Of a DNA stretch of 64,000 bases, positions 8,380-15,836 are shown in pieces. Both the position numbers and the translations under genes were made by a program. The notes beneath the pieces were generated by a model, which searched no databases, was not told where the DNA came from, and saw nothing but the letters and a program-made list of their open reading frames with translations. Source of the DNA: Campylobacter concisus (GTDB lineage: Bacteria; Campylobacterota; Campylobacteria; Campylobacterales; Campylobacteraceae); assembly GCF_001891085.1 (NCBI RefSeq), contig NZ_JXUP01000001.1:124001-188000 (forward strand), in the 5' to 3' direction. How positions within the stretch are numbered: position 1 is the first letter of the stretch; every line of letters starts with the position of its first letter.

Positions 8380-9173
8380 TACTAATTGATGGCATCAAAA
8401 AAGATCGCTCAAGCTTTTTAAAAATAATTGACTATTTTTGGGGCGGATTTAGCGGATTTGCCGTAGTTTTTTTGATCTTAGCCATTTGGCAAGTGGGAAG
8501 CGAGTTTAGCTCCCCACTCCTACTTCCGCCACCAAAAGATGTATTTTTAAAAGCCTGTGAAATTTTAAAAGATTACAAAAACAGCGAGATAAATATAACG
8601 CTTTGCAGATCACTGATCGGAGTTTGCTCGGCAACATTTTTTGGTATATTTCTAGGGCTAATAGCAGGTAGTTTTAAAAGTTTTGCGGCCTTTTTAAAGC
8701 CTGTTATAACCTTGCTTTTGTCAATGCCACCAATTATTTGGATAGTGCTTGCTATTTTTTGGTTTGGATTTGGAAATTTTAGCACCGTTTTTACTATCTT
8801 TATAACCGTTTTACCGCTTACTTTTGCAAGCTCAGCAGTTGCTATGAGTAGCGTAGATGAGGAGCTAAAAGAGATGTTTGACGCTTATAATCTAGGAATT
8901 TTAAAAAAGATAAGACACCTTTATATCCCACATCTTACGAGCTACATAATAAGCTCTATTAGCGTAGCTGTCGCAATGGGTGTAAAGATAGTCATAATGG
9001 CTGAGCTACTAGGTGCAAATAACGGCATGGGAGCAAAGATAGCAAATGCAAGGGCAATGCTTGAAACAACCGAGGTAATGGCATATGTTCTTTTAAGCAT
9101 CACTCTTATCATGCTCTTTGAATACCTCATCATCGAGCCACTAAAAATAGCTTTGATGCCTTGGAGAAGATGA
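8376..9173 (+). CDS. ABC transporter permease, TauC/SsuC type
   Basis: A 265-residue inner-membrane protein with about six spans. The PPPKDVFLKA segment near residue 51 and the EELKEMFDAYNLGILKKIRHLYIP loop near residue 165 (the EAA loop that contacts the ATPase) are typical of the NitT/TauT permease family. It overlaps the binding-protein gene (ATGA) and the ATPase gene, so all three are coupled. It presumably moves the ligand delivered by the Tat-exported binding protein into the cytoplasm. Confidence 0.9.
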   Translation: MILIDGIKKDRSSFLKIIDYFWGGFSGFAVVFLILAIWQVGSEFSSPLLLPPPKDVFLKACEILKDYKNSEINITLCRSLIGVCSATFFGIFLGLIAGSFKSFAAFLKPVITLLLSMPPIIWIVLAIFWFGFGNFSTVFTIFITVLPLTFASSAVAMSSVDEELKEMFDAYNLGILKKIRHLYIPHLTSYIISSISVAVAMGVKIVIMAELLGANNGMGAKIANARAMLETTEVMAYVLLSITLIMLFEYLIIEPLKIALMPWRR

Positions 9174-9862
9174 TGCTTGAGCTTAAAAATGTAGAGTATG
9201 AAATTTTAAGAGATAAGGTCGTAAGGAATTTTAGCCTAAATGTAAAAGGTGGCGAGGTAGTGACGCTTTTTGGGCCATCTGGATGTGGCAAAACGACGAT
9301 ACTTCGGCTTATTAGCGGACTAAATGAGCCTAGAAAAGGAAAAATTTTTAATAGCTTTAAAAAGACTACATATTTTTTTCAAGAAAATCGCCTACTTACA
9401 TGGAAAAATGCTCTTGAAAATGTGCTTTTGGTTATGGATAAACCAGATGTTAACGCTGTTTTAGAGCTTTTTAAAAAGGTTGGATTAAACCAAAAGGACA
9501 CTTTAAAATACCCAAGCGAACTAAGCGGCGGTATGAGGCAAAGGGTTGCTTTCGTAAGAGCGGTCGTGACAAAACCTGATCTACTTTTGATGGATGAGCC
9601 TTTTTCTGGACTTGATTATGATATGAAAGAAATTTTAATTGAAATTATTGGACAAAGAGTAAGTGAAGGTATGAGCGTAGTTCTCGTCACACACGATAGA
9701 ATGGAAGCTGTAAAGATGTCAAATAGAATTTATTTCCTATCAAGTAAAGGTGCGGTCATACAAAAAAAGCTTATTTTAGATGAGGCTTTTAAAAACCGTG
9801 ATTTTGCATTTATTAGCAAAACAATAGATGAAAATTTTAAAGGGCAAATTTATTATGATTAA
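9173..9862 (+). CDS. ABC transporter ATP-binding protein
   Basis: About 229 residues with Walker A GPSGCGKTT, Q-loop FFQENRL, signature LSGGMRQR, Walker B LLLMDEPFSG and the switch His in LVTHDR, so it should be an active ATPase. I prefer ATG 9173: GGAG at 9163-9166 is six bases away, whereas the ATG at 9170 is only three bases away. The start overlaps the permease stop. The C-terminal tail (residues about 195-229) is short and has no sensing domain. The gene overlaps the following NnrS-like gene by eight bases. Confidence 0.9.
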   Translation: MLELKNVEYEILRDKVVRNFSLNVKGGEVVTLFGPSGCGKTTILRLISGLNEPRKGKIFNSFKKTTYFFQENRLLTWKNALENVLLVMDKPDVNAVLELFKKVGLNQKDTLKYPSELSGGMRQRVAFVRAVVTKPDLLLMDEPFSGLDYDMKEILIEIIGQRVSEGMSVVLVTHDRMEAVKMSNRIYFLSSKGAVIQKKLILDEAFKNRDFAFISKTIDENFKGQIYYD

Positions 9863-10961
9863 TAACTTTTTTACTCATCCTATGAGGATATTTTTCTTAA
9901 TGAGTGCCGCCTGTGCGGTGCTTGGTGCTAGTGTGTTTTTTACTCCAACTGATTTTGTGAGTTTGCATAAATTTATATTTTTGCAACTTTTTTTAGCGCT
10001 TGCTTATGCTGGATTTTTGCTAACTGGACTAACTGATTGGACAAATTTTCAAGCATCTTTAAAAATACACGCCTATATATTATTTTCACTCTTTTTCATA
10101 AGCTTTATCTTAGCATTTTTTAGCCTATTTTTAGCACACTACTTTATCGCTCTTTTTTGGCTTTACTTGGTTTTGCTTTGCCTTTATATGATCTGGCGAG
10201 ATAAAAATGATGATCAATTTGGCGTACTTGGCTTTTTGTTTGGCATTTTAAGCTTTGAAATTTATTATCTAATAAGTGGCAATGAAAAATTTCTAAATTT
10301 ACAAGTTTTTATCCACGTGATCGCTATCTTACTCATCTCTTACCGCGTTAGTGTCGTACTTGGGAAAGAAGCACTAAAAAGAGAAAAAGGCATGGATGAA
10401 GCTGTTTTTGTGCCAAATTTTATCTATAAAAATATCGCTATCTGCTGCGTTTGTGCTTTTTTGCTTTTAAATATATTTTTTGAAGCAAGCTTAGGTGTCT
10501 ATTATGCTGCGATAGCTTGCGGAAGTGCGGTACTTGCAAAGCTTAAAGAGTGGCACTATAAAGAGCTTTTTAGGCATAGCTTTGTGCTTTTATACTATTT
10601 TATGCAACTATTTTTAGCGATTGGGTTTTTAGGTATCGGCTTTAGCGGTATTTTTGGGCTCCATCTTGAAACAAATTTTATGCATCTAATAGCGATAAAT
10701 GCGGTAATTTTTAGCGTGATACTTATATTTAATGTCGCAGGACTTCGTCACAGCGGACAAGAGCTTGAGTTTTTACGCCTTAGTAAGGTTGCTTTTATTT
10801 TAGTTCTTTTAGCTGGCGTTAGTAGAGGTATTTTTGCTTATTTTTGGAGTGGATTTTATATTCATTTACCAGCAACACTCATAGCAATCGCTTTTGTTTT
10901 TTGGCTCATAAATTTTTATGCAATCTTTAGGGATAACGATTTTAGCGATGATCCAGAGTAA
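9855..10961 (+). CDS. NnrS-like polytopic membrane protein
   Basis: A 368-residue protein with about twelve membrane spans. The N-terminal THPMRIFFLMSAACA matches the HP-x-R-x-FF opening of NnrS, and LETNFMHLIAINAVI...AGLRHSGQE near residue 280 matches the family region with conserved His residues. NnrS proteins are haem- and copper-containing membrane proteins tied to nitric oxide stress and denitrification; their chemistry is unclear. I chose ATG 9855, which overlaps the ATPase stop, rather than 9828, because the family motif starts there. Its place as the last gene of an uptake operon suggests a partner role in handling the imported ligand, perhaps copper or haem. Confidence 0.75.
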   Translation: MINNFFTHPMRIFFLMSAACAVLGASVFFTPTDFVSLHKFIFLQLFLALAYAGFLLTGLTDWTNFQASLKIHAYILFSLFFISFILAFFSLFLAHYFIALFWLYLVLLCLYMIWRDKNDDQFGVLGFLFGILSFEIYYLISGNEKFLNLQVFIHVIAILLISYRVSVVLGKEALKREKGMDEAVFVPNFIYKNIAICCVCAFLLLNIFFEASLGVYYAAIACGSAVLAKLKEWHYKELFRHSFVLLYYFMQLFLAIGFLGIGFSGIFGLHLETNFMHLIAINAVIFSVILIFNVAGLRHSGQELEFLRLSKVAFILVLLAGVSRGIFAYFWSGFYIHLPATLIAIAFVFWLINFYAIFRDNDFSDDPE

Positions 10962-11027
10962 GAAGATATTAAAAATTTATTCATTAATTAAAAAGAGTTT
11001 TTAAGTCTTTTTTGAAGTAAGTGGATA

Positions 11028-11033
11028 TATAAT
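11028..11033 (+). promoter_or_regulatory. Minus-10 box for the YceI gene
   Basis: A perfect TATAAT, 40 bases before the YceI start, follows a T-rich stretch (TTTTTGAAG) as in Campylobacter sigma-70 promoters, which have periodic T runs instead of a strong minus-35 box. AAAAAGGA precedes the start codon. Confidence 0.5.
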
Positions 11034-11072
11034 TTGCGATATTTATTATCAATATTATAAAAAGGATTCTTT

Positions 11073-11618
11073 ATGAATAAACTTACTTCTGTTGCTTTAG
11101 CAGCTTCATTTTTTACAGTTTCAGCTCTTGCATTTAGCGTAGAAGGTGAACCAAAGGTAACATTTACTGGCTACAAGCTAGCAAATAAAACAGCCGTACT
11201 AGGTACTTTTAAAACAATAAATTTTAAAAGTCAAGAAAATGCAAATTTTGCTGATTTTTTAAAGAGCTTTGAATTTAAGCTTGAGCCAAAAGATATCGAT
11301 ACAAAGTTACCTGATCGCGATAAAAGGATTGGCATTATTTTCGATGGCAAGGCAGTAGATGGCAAGATCGTAGCCGTAAATGGCGATGATAAAGCCGGAG
11401 AAATGGATGTTGAGCTTAGCATAAATGGCAATTCAAAAATTTTTAAAACAAAATATGAAGTGCAAAATGGCAAGCTAATGGTAAAATTTTCAGTTGATCT
11501 TGTAAATGATTTGAAGTTAAATGAGAGCTTTGATAAATTTGCTGCTGCTGCCAAACCATTTCATGGCGGAAAAAGCTATCCAGATGTAGATGTTAGCTTT
11601 GAAGCAGTGATAAAATAA
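11073..11618 (+). CDS. YceI family periplasmic protein
   Basis: A 181-residue protein with a signal peptide (MNKLTSVALAASFFTVSALA). The YceI signature is visible: VTFTGYKLANKTAVLGTFK near the N-terminus and the closing PDVDVSFEAVIK strand. These proteins are lipocalin-like barrels that bind isoprenoid-type lipids in the periplasm; their role is uncertain, and in epsilonproteobacteria they are reported with stress. The gene has its own promoter and a terminator, so it is probably a single-gene unit next to, not part of, the uptake operon. Confidence 0.88.
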   Translation: MNKLTSVALAASFFTVSALAFSVEGEPKVTFTGYKLANKTAVLGTFKTINFKSQENANFADFLKSFEFKLEPKDIDTKLPDRDKRIGIIFDGKAVDGKIVAVNGDDKAGEMDVELSINGNSKIFKTKYEVQNGKLMVKFSVDLVNDLKLNESFDKFAAAAKPFHGGKSYPDVDVSFEAVIK

Positions 11619-11626
11619 CTTTCAAA

Positions 11627-11656
11627 TTCGGCGCCAGTAAGTTAGCTTGCGCCGAA
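11627..11656 (+). terminator. Terminator after the YceI gene
   Basis: TTCGGCGC at 11627-11634 pairs perfectly with GCGCCGAA at 11649-11656 across a 14-base loop, nine bases past the YceI stop. The tail is only mildly T-rich (CTCTTTAT). Confidence 0.55.
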
Positions 11657-11697
11657 GTACCTCTTTATCCTAGTTTCTTATTCTGTGATACCGAAAA

Positions 11698-11927
11698 ATC
11701 GAAGATGACGGATTTTTCATACAAAAGGGCGGCAAGAATGCGAAATTTTATTTTAAATATATAGACGAGGCATCCCCGAGATAGACGCCAAACGCAGAAT
11801 TAGTGTTTTTAATATAAAATTTAAAAAAGGTGGGCTAGCATACGACCTCATGCAGCCTACCGGCGATGATAATGCCGTGATATACGACAAATACGAGCTA
11901 TCCAAGCACGAAGTTTTTAAAATTTAA
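11698..11927 (+). pseudogene. Remnant paralogue of the 4844-5308 membrane protein
   Basis: In two frames this stretch reads EDDGFFIQKGGKNAKFYF, then IDAKRRISVFNIKFKKGGL and YDLMQPTGDDNAVIYDKYELSK, ending at TAA 11925-11927. Each part lines up in order with residues from about 64 to the end of the protein at 4844-5308 (EDDGFIITKGSKSIKFYF; VKFKKNRL; GLVQPLGDDLIIIFDKYELSK). The membrane half is missing and a frame change lies near 11775. The remnant uses more G and C than the intact copy, as does the following gene block, so it probably arrived with that block rather than by local duplication. Confidence 0.8.
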
Positions 11928-11976
11928 AGCAGAAATTTGAGGCGCTAAGCGCGCAAAAAAGCGAAAATAAGAAAAA

Positions 11977-12040
11977 GTAAAATTTGTCTCGACCCGCCAG
12001 CGTTAAATTTGATTTTTGGCTTTGGCGACCGAAATTTTAC
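11977..12040. repeat. Long inverted repeat in the gap before the exporter gene
   Basis: GTAAAATTT at 11977-11985 is the exact inverse of AAATTTTAC at 12032-12040. Inside it, CGCCA and TGGCG can pair as well. It abuts the terminator hairpin at 12040-12069. The gap 11619-12080 is thus filled by a terminator, the gene remnant and these hairpins, with no intact gene. Confidence 0.5.
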
Positions 12041-12069
12041 GAATTTGACCAAAATTTGAGTCAAATTCG
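12040..12069 (-). terminator. Terminator after the Bcr/CflA exporter
   Basis: CGAATTTGAC at 12040-12049 and GTCAAATTCG at 12060-12069 form a perfect 10-bp stem with a 10-base loop, 11 bases past the exporter stop on the minus strand. No strong T run follows, because a second inverted repeat begins there. Confidence 0.5.
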
Positions 12070-12080
12070 CAAGGCTAAAT

Positions 12081-13262
12081 TTATTTATTAAAATACGCCG
12101 CGAGCGCGCTTAGCCAAACAAACAGAGCTATGATCCAAGACATCACTCGCGGCGTACCTGCAGAAAACGCCGCAAGCATCGCACAAAAAACGGTAAAAAG
12201 TAAAAGGATGCCGCTGCCGTATTGCAGCGAGCCGATGAGCGCAGCGGCCGAGCCCTTCATCTCCTGCGGCACGCTATCAAGAGCGGCGGCATTGGAGCAA
12301 GAAGCTATAATGCCGTTCATGCTAAAAACGAAAAACATCGGGATTATCACGCCAAGAACTCCGCCCGTTTTGAAAAACGCAAACGCAAACAGCACGCCGG
12401 CAGCAAGCGTGGCAACGAGAGTGGAGACTATGAGCAAGTGATTTAGCGCATAGCGCTTTACCAGCTTTTTATTTACGAAACTTAGCGCCATGACGCCCAC
12501 GATGTTTATGCCGAATAAAAATCCGTAGTATTTGCTAGGAATGCCGAAATAATCGATATATACAAACGATGAGCCTGTGATAAAGGCATAGACGGCTACG
12601 TAGAAAAACGTCACGCTAAGAGTGTATCGCATAAATTTAGCGTCTTGCAATAATATTAGATAGTTTCTAAAAGACGATACGATGGGCTTTGTGGAGCGCT
12701 TTTGCGGCGGCAAGGTCTCTGGCAGAGAAAAAATCATCGCAAACATAACCGCGCTAGCTAGCGCCATCAGCCAAAATATCCCGTGCCAAGAGCCAAACTC
12801 CAGTATCGCGCCGCCCAATAATGGACCCACTATCGGCGCTATCGCCATGATGATAACTAGTGTAGAGAGCATCTGTGCGGCCTGCGAGCTACCGAAAAGA
12901 TCGCTAATCATCGCCCTGCTTAGCATCGGTCCTACGCACGCGCCCACGGCCTGAAACACGCGCCAGAACACTACGCTAGCCATATTGTCCGACATCGCGC
13001 ATCCTACTGATCCGATCGCAAAGAGCGCCATACCGATGAAAAGCGGGATTTTACGCCCGGTCCTATCGCTGATATGCCCCCAAACGAGCTGCATGGTAGC
13101 AAAGCCGATCAAAAAGCCCGTTACCGTAAGCTCCGCATCGCCATGCAACTGTCGCTCCATCGTAGGCATAGCGGGCAGATATACGTCCGTAGATAGCGAC
13201 GTACATGCCATGAGCGCGCTTAGTACGACTAAAAAAGATAGTGAAGTTTTTGAGGAGTTCAA
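12081..13262 (-). CDS. Bcr/CflA family multidrug efflux MFS transporter
   Basis: A drug:H+ antiporter of about 393 residues with twelve membrane spans. The family motifs are present: STDVYLPAMPTM in the first span region, GHISDRTGRKIPLF (MFS motif A) near residue 72, and RVFQAVGACVGPMLSRAMI with the motif-C-like IVGPLLGGAI. I favour the TTG start at 13262, with AAGGA six or seven bases upstream, giving MNSSKTSLSF. The open frame continues to a TTG at 13337, but those 25 residues are polar and unlike the family. The gene is visibly richer in G and C than the ABC operon to its left, and lies in a patch that looks transferred. Confidence 0.85.
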   Translation of the reverse strand: MNSSKTSLSFLVVLSALMACTSLSTDVYLPAMPTMERQLHGDAELTVTGFLIGFATMQLVWGHISDRTGRKIPLFIGMALFAIGSVGCAMSDNMASVVFWRVFQAVGACVGPMLSRAMISDLFGSSQAAQMLSTLVIIMAIAPIVGPLLGGAILEFGSWHGIFWLMALASAVMFAMIFSLPETLPPQKRSTKPIVSSFRNYLILLQDAKFMRYTLSVTFFYVAVYAFITGSSFVYIDYFGIPSKYYGFLFGINIVGVMALSFVNKKLVKRYALNHLLIVSTLVATLAAGVLFAFAFFKTGGVLGVIIPMFFVFSMNGIIASCSNAAALDSVPQEMKGSAAALIGSLQYGSGILLLFTVFCAMLAAFSAGTPRVMSWIIALFVWLSALAAYFNK

Positions 13263-13474
13263 ATTTTTCCTTTTGTTATTATTTGAGTGGACGCAGGGTT
13301 TGCGCGACTGGAGATTGGAAGCTTTAAATTTACTCAAATTTGCATTGATAAGATCTGCGCGATTATAGCTAAATTTAAACGCTTTTCGGTGCGGAAGCTT
13401 AAATTAAATTGATGTAAAATTTGAATGCAAGCGGTGCAAAATTTAAACTAGAAATTTAAATGCAGTAGAGCAAA

Positions 13475-13582
13475 GTGCGGTATTTTTTGCCTTAATCAAG
13501 ACGGATTTAAATTTTATGACGGAAGCGTATATGAAATACGTGACCGAGTAAAATTTAAATGCAAGATTATAAGGCGAAGTAT
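13475..13582. repeat. Structured intergenic repeat, copy 1
   Basis: About 108 bases with flanks shared with copy 2 (GCGGTATTTTTTGCCTTA before, CGAAGTAT after) around a hairpin at 13505-13560. Outer stem: ATTTAAATTTTA with TAAAATTTAAAT, 12 bp, perfect. Then unpaired TGA, CGG pairing with CCG, and an apical CGTAT-ATGAA-ATACG stem-loop. Copy 2 keeps exactly this layout with different paired bases. Neither strand has a convincing intact gene here. The rest of 13263-13807 is A/T-rich sequence without a gene that I can see. Confidence 0.7.
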
Positions 13583-13675
13583 CGTGAGATGATTTTAAAT
13601 GTTTTCTACGTCGCTATGCTCGTAGCTAAATAGAAGAAGTAAATTTCGTCCCGAGATTAAATTTAATAAAAATCA

Positions 13676-13773
13676 GGCGCAGTATTTTTCGCTTAGACGA
13701 GGCGGTTTTAAATTTTGTGACGGGAGTTACCGAGTGGGTAATGACCGAGCAAAATTTAAAACCAACGAAGTAT
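13676..13773. repeat. Structured intergenic repeat, copy 2
   Basis: Same element as at 13475-13582. Hairpin 13704-13763: outer stem GGTTTTAAATTTTG with CAAAATTTAAAACC (14 bp, perfect), TGA on both arms, CGG with CCG, and an apical TTACC-GAGTG-GGTAA stem-loop. Stem lengths in the arms and loop size match copy 1, but all five apical pairs differ. One frame reads through it as FVTGVTEWVMTEQNLKPTKY and stops, and the equivalent frame of copy 1 has a stop, so coding is doubtful. Confidence 0.7.
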
Positions 13774-13807
13774 AAGTAGAAAAAGACAAGCCTAATAAGT
13801 CTAAATT

Positions 13808-15019
13808 TTAAACTTCATACCTCTCGCCCGGTTTCATCTCTATCATCTCCCACGGCAAGCCCTGCTTATTTAGCTCGTCCATGAAAGGCTTGGCGTTGAA
13901 ATTTTCCATGTTAAAGACGCCTTTTCCGCTCCAAATGCCCTTTGCGACCATCATCGAGCCGATCATCGCAGGCACGCCCGTCGTGTAGCTCACCGCCTGC
14001 GCGCCCGTCTCGGCGTAGCAAGCCTCGTGGTCGCAGACGTTATAGATATAGACTTGGCGCTCTTTGCTGTCTTTGAGTCCGCGGATCACGCAGCCGATGT
14101 TGGTTTTGCCTTTCGTGCGAGGACCGAGGCTTGCAGGGTCAGGTAGCAAGGTCTTTAGAAACTGTATCGGCACGATTTTCACGCCGTTATGCTCGACCTC
14201 GTCGATGCGCAGCATGCCGACGTTTTCTAGGCATTTCATGTGGGTTAGGTAGCTCTGTCCGAATGTCATGAAAAAGCGGATTCTCTTCAGCCCTTTGATG
14301 TTTTTAACAAGGCTTTCGAGCTCCTCGTGATAGAGCAGGTAGCTATCTTTGACGCCTACTTTCGGATAGTCCCATTTGAACATTATCTCCATCGGCTCGG
14401 TCTCTTTCCACTCGCCGCGCTCCCAGTAGCGGCCCTTTGCGCTTACTTCGCGCAGGTTGATTTCAGGGTTAAAATTCGTCGCAAACGGATATCCGTGATC
14501 GCCTGCGTTGCAGTCTAGGATGTCGATCTCGCCGATCTCGTCAAAGAGATTTTGCTGCGCGTAGGCGCAAAATACGTTCGTCACTCCCGGATCAAAGCCA
14601 GAGCCGAGAAGCGCCATGGTGTCCGCCTTTTTAAAGTCCTCGTCCTTCGCCCACTGCAGCTTGTATTCAAATTTGGCGGTGTCCGGGTGCTCGTAGTTTG
14701 CGGTGTCGATGTATGGGATGCCGGCGCGAGAGCACGCGTCCATGAGGGTTAGGTCCTGATACGGCAGCGCGACGTTTAAAAGCAAATCGGCGCCCGTTTT
14801 TTTGATGAGCGCGACTACGGCATCGGTGTCGTCCGCGTCGATCTGGGCGGTGTCGATAGCGACGCCCAAGCGGTCTTTGATAAATTTAGCGATCGCGTCG
14901 CACTTGCTTTTGGTACGGCTAGCAAGCGTGATCTTGCTAAAAACGTCCGAGTTCATCGCGCATTTTACGGTCGCGACTTGGCTCACGCCACCTGCTCCGA
15001 TGATTAAGATATTTGACAT
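13808..15019 (-). CDS. Carboxynorspermidine synthase (saccharopine dehydrogenase family)
   Basis: A 403-residue NADPH enzyme that joins aspartate semialdehyde to putrescine (or diaminopropane) to give carboxyspermidine or carboxynorspermidine, which NspC then decarboxylates. The Rossmann fold opens at ILIIGAGGVSQVA. Further family stretches are LLLNVALPYQDLTLMDACSRAGI, ALLGSGFDPGVTNVF and YTTGVPAMIGSMM. A clean ATG at 15019 follows AAGGAGCC. The gene is strikingly G+C-rich: the 60 bases at 14101-14160 contain 32 G or C, against 23 at 15121-15180 and 16 at 10081-10140. Its partner nspC lies 10 kb away. An origin from a higher-GC Campylobacter is plausible. Confidence 0.92.
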   Translation of the reverse strand: MSNILIIGAGGVSQVATVKCAMNSDVFSKITLASRTKSKCDAIAKFIKDRLGVAIDTAQIDADDTDAVVALIKKTGADLLLNVALPYQDLTLMDACSRAGIPYIDTANYEHPDTAKFEYKLQWAKDEDFKKADTMALLGSGFDPGVTNVFCAYAQQNLFDEIGEIDILDCNAGDHGYPFATNFNPEINLREVSAKGRYWERGEWKETEPMEIMFKWDYPKVGVKDSYLLYHEELESLVKNIKGLKRIRFFMTFGQSYLTHMKCLENVGMLRIDEVEHNGVKIVPIQFLKTLLPDPASLGPRTKGKTNIGCVIRGLKDSKERQVYIYNVCDHEACYAETGAQAVSYTTGVPAMIGSMMVAKGIWSGKGVFNMENFNAKPFMDELNKQGLPWEMIEMKPGERYEV

Positions 15020-15113
15020 TTTTGGCTCCTTAAAATTTTAGTGATTTTAGCAAAGTTAATATAAATTTCTCGCTTTAAAAGGTAAAATAAGGCAAAAATT
15101 TAAAGGTAAAAAG

Positions 15114-15836
15114 ATGAAGAAAATTTTGCCATTTTTAGCGCTTATTTGCCTCTTTGCAAGTAGCTGTGACGAGCTAATACAAGAGAGTGCGAGGGAGTTT
15201 TATAAAAGCGATAGAAATTTGGAGAGAGCCATAAATTTAGCCGAGCAAGCGACTGATGTCTGCTTAAAAGAGGGCAACACCAAGCAGGCGATCACTTCGC
15301 TCATAAATAGCGCTAGCATTTGCATGGTAAATAAAGAGCCACAAAAGGCGTTAGAGCTCTCAAAAAGAGCCCTAGAGCTTGCGGCAAACGTTAGCGACAA
15401 GCTGCTACTAGCTCGCTCTTATCATAGCCTAGGTGCGGCACAAAAGGCGCTAGGCAGATACGACGAAGCACTTGCTAATTTTCAAGAAGCTCTAAAAATT
15501 TATGACAACGCGCCAAATTCCCCAATGAACGACGAACTCATCTGTATAAAAGGTATCGCTAGCGCCTACTACCTAAAAAACGACTTTGACAAAGCCCACG
15601 AAAACCACCTTTTAGCGCTAAATTTACTTGATATCACGCCGGAGTTAAGCGGCAACGAGCTTGTGCGATCAGAGCTTTTAGTAGAGCTTGCTAACGACCT
15701 AGCAAAGCTTAATCAAAAGGACGAAGCTACCCAAAACTACAAAAAAGTGCTTGAAATTTTAAATGGAAAAGAGCAAAATCCTCGCGCACGGGATCTTTTA
15801 GAGAGAGCTAACAAAGGGCTAAATGGGCTTAACTAA
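15114..15836 (+). CDS. Tetratricopeptide-repeat lipoprotein
   Basis: A 240-residue protein. MKKILPFLALICLFASSC is a lipoprotein-type signal with Cys18 as likely lipid site, although ASSC is a weaker lipobox than LxxC. The rest is helical TPR repeats: RAINLAEQATDVCLKEG, ALELSKRALELA, ARSYHSLGAAQKALGRYDEALANFQEALKIY, a canonical TPR near residue 100-133, and KLNQKDEATQNYKKVLEIL. TPR proteins hold partners together; this one probably acts at a membrane face in the periplasm, with no known partner. It runs convergently into rdgB with an eight-base overlap. Confidence 0.78.
   Translation: MKKILPFLALICLFASSCDELIQESAREFYKSDRNLERAINLAEQATDVCLKEGNTKQAITSLINSASICMVNKEPQKALELSKRALELAANVSDKLLLARSYHSLGAAQKALGRYDEALANFQEALKIYDNAPNSPMNDELICIKGIASAYYLKNDFDKAHENHLLALNLLDITPELSGNELVRSELLVELANDLAKLNQKDEATQNYKKVLEILNGKEQNPRARDLLERANKGLNGLN

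Noticed and set aside
13263-13337. Upstream TTG start for the exporter
   Set aside because: The added 25 residues are polar and unlike the family; TTG 13262 has a well-placed AAGGA.
12130-13368. Several plus-strand frames opposite the Bcr/CflA exporter
   Set aside because: They mirror a clear MFS protein on the minus strand and arise from the higher GC of this patch.
13676-13773. Repeat copy 2 as a small protein gene
   Set aside because: The frame through it has a stop in copy 1, and the paired changes fit a structure better than a coding sequence.
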